From Mesorhizobium sp. (GTDB lineage: Bacteria; Pseudomonadota; Alphaproteobacteria; Rhizobiales; Rhizobiaceae), in assembly GCA_030698645.1 (NCBI GenBank), contig JAUYMV010000729.1:1-31390 (forward strand): 31,390 nt of DNA. The letters run 5' to 3'. The notes under the pieces are model-generated. The model saw nothing but the letters and a program-made list of their open reading frames with translations. It was not told the origin of the DNA and did no database searches. Below, piece after piece: positions 30,794 to 31,390 of the stretch; position 1 is the first letter of the stretch; every line of letters begins with the position of its first letter. Made by a program: the position numbers and the translations under genes.

Positions 30794-31390
30794 TCAATAC
30801 GCATCGGCGTTGTCGATGTTGAAGTTGTAGAGCGTGCGCGCGGAGCCGTAGCGGGTGAACTCCTGCGGCGCGACGCCGGAGACGCCGGCGCGGTAGAGCA
30901 GGTCCTCGAGGAGCGCGATGTGCTCGGGGCGCATGTCCTTTTCGATGCAGTCGGCGCCGAGGCTGGCGACCTTGCCGCGCACGAAGAGGCGCGCTTCGTA
31001 GATGGAGTCGCCGAGCGCGTCGCCGGCGTCGCCCAGCACCACCAGATTGCCCGACTGCGCCATGAAGGCCGACATGTGGCCAATCGAGCCGTGCACGACG
31101 ATGTCGATGCCCTTCATCGAGATGCCGCAGCGCGACGAGGCGTTGCCCTCGATGACGAGAAGGCCGCCGCGCCCGGTGGCGCCCGCATACTGGCTGGCGT
31201 CGCCCTTCACCACGACGGTGCCCGACATCATATTCTCGGCGACGCCGGGCCCAGCCGAGCCGTGCACGGTGATGGTCGCCTCGCTGTTCATGCCGGCGCA
31301 GTAATAGCCGACGCTGCCGCGCACATCGACGCTGATCGGCGCGTCGACGCCGACGGCGACCGCGTGGCTGCCCTTCGGATTGACGACCTC
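30794..31390 (-). CDS. glxC: GXGXG-domain glutamate-synthase-like protein (GlxC/MgsB type), 5' end cut
   Basis: The gene runs off the right edge; 198 residues are visible, close to the full length of about 220-230 usual for the family. The sequence is a right-handed beta-helix with regular glycine turns (VRGSVGYYCAGMNSEATITV, GDASQYAGATGRGGLLVIEG, ISMKGIDIVVHGSIGHMSAF, LVVLGDAGDALGDSIYEARL), as in the C-terminal domain of glutamate synthase alpha. In glx and mgs clusters this subunit joins the amidotransferase to the FMN subunit and may line the ammonia or amine channel. The C-terminus YGSARTLYNFNIDNADAY is intact. An amidotransferase gene (glxB/mgsA) is expected beyond the edge. Confidence 0.83.
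   Translation of the reverse strand, partial: EVVNPKGSHAVAVGVDAPISVDVRGSVGYYCAGMNSEATITVHGSAGPGVAENMMSGTVVVKGDASQYAGATGRGGLLVIEGNASSRCGISMKGIDIVVHGSIGHMSAFMAQSGNLVVLGDAGDALGDSIYEARLFVRGKVASLGADCIEKDMRPEHIALLEDLLYRAGVSGVAPQEFTRYGSARTLYNFNIDNADAY

Overview
This is a GC-rich, densely coded stretch of an alphaproteobacterial chromosome. It most likely comes from a Hyphomicrobiales (Rhizobiales) relative of Mesorhizobium or Phyllobacteriaceae. The reasons are the class I lysyl-tRNA synthetase end, a PodJ-type polarity protein, the TauE/TIGR02186/DUF3429 trio, a glxC-glxD-glnT cluster, and many short palindromic intergenic repeats of the rhizobial kind. There is no rRNA, tRNA, CRISPR array, transposase or phage structural gene.

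Left part (1-3,020): the 3' end of lysK converges on a minus-strand pair, an XRE/S24 (LexA/CI-like) regulator and a membrane-anchored thermonuclease-fold protein. A ParE/RelE-type toxin-antitoxin pair and a hotdog acyl-CoA thioesterase follow. Centre-left (3,021-10,700): a minus-strand fatty-acid beta-oxidation operon reads, in transcription order, acyl-CoA dehydrogenase (598 aa), acyl-CoA dehydrogenase (390 aa), OsmC-like protein, fadA, fadB. A MerR-family regulator lies just upstream. A 34-bp perfect-arm palindrome in front of the operon and a related palindrome in front of merR share the core ACGTTT(A/G)CGTAA, so I propose that MerR controls both.

Centre (11,152-17,258, plus strand): podJ-like polar organelle protein with coiled coils, one membrane segment, SEL1 repeats and a peptidoglycan-binding domain. 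After it come a TauE/SafE permease, a TIGR02186 membrane-anchored protein and a DUF3429 protein. These meet, tail to tail, a minus-strand DNA-repair pair: the ligase-associated Lhr-type helicase and the PdeM phosphoesterase. An uncharacterised 155-aa protein lies upstream of the helicase.

Right part (20,500-31,390): a repeat-filled spacer; a LysE-type exporter coupled to a TTC38-like TPR protein; a divergent alpha/beta hydrolase and PadR regulator separated by an array of ACTC/GAGT operators; a YigZ-family protein and a second hydrolase. Last is a nitrogen-metabolism cluster on the minus strand: glxC (cut by the window edge), glxD, a type III glutamine synthetase or gamma-glutamylmethylamide synthetase, and an MBL-fold hydrolase. 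The glxD product has lost the cysteines of the glutamate-synthase iron-sulfur cluster. Mosaic repeat elements sit between glxC and glxD and between glxD and glnT.

The most interesting signals are the paired MerR palindromes, the PadR operator array, the glx/GlnT cluster as a possible N-methylglutamate or alternative glutamine route, and a modular repeat family whose constant boxes flank hairpins that differ in sequence but keep their pairing. All family assignments come from reading the translated sequence; no database search was run.
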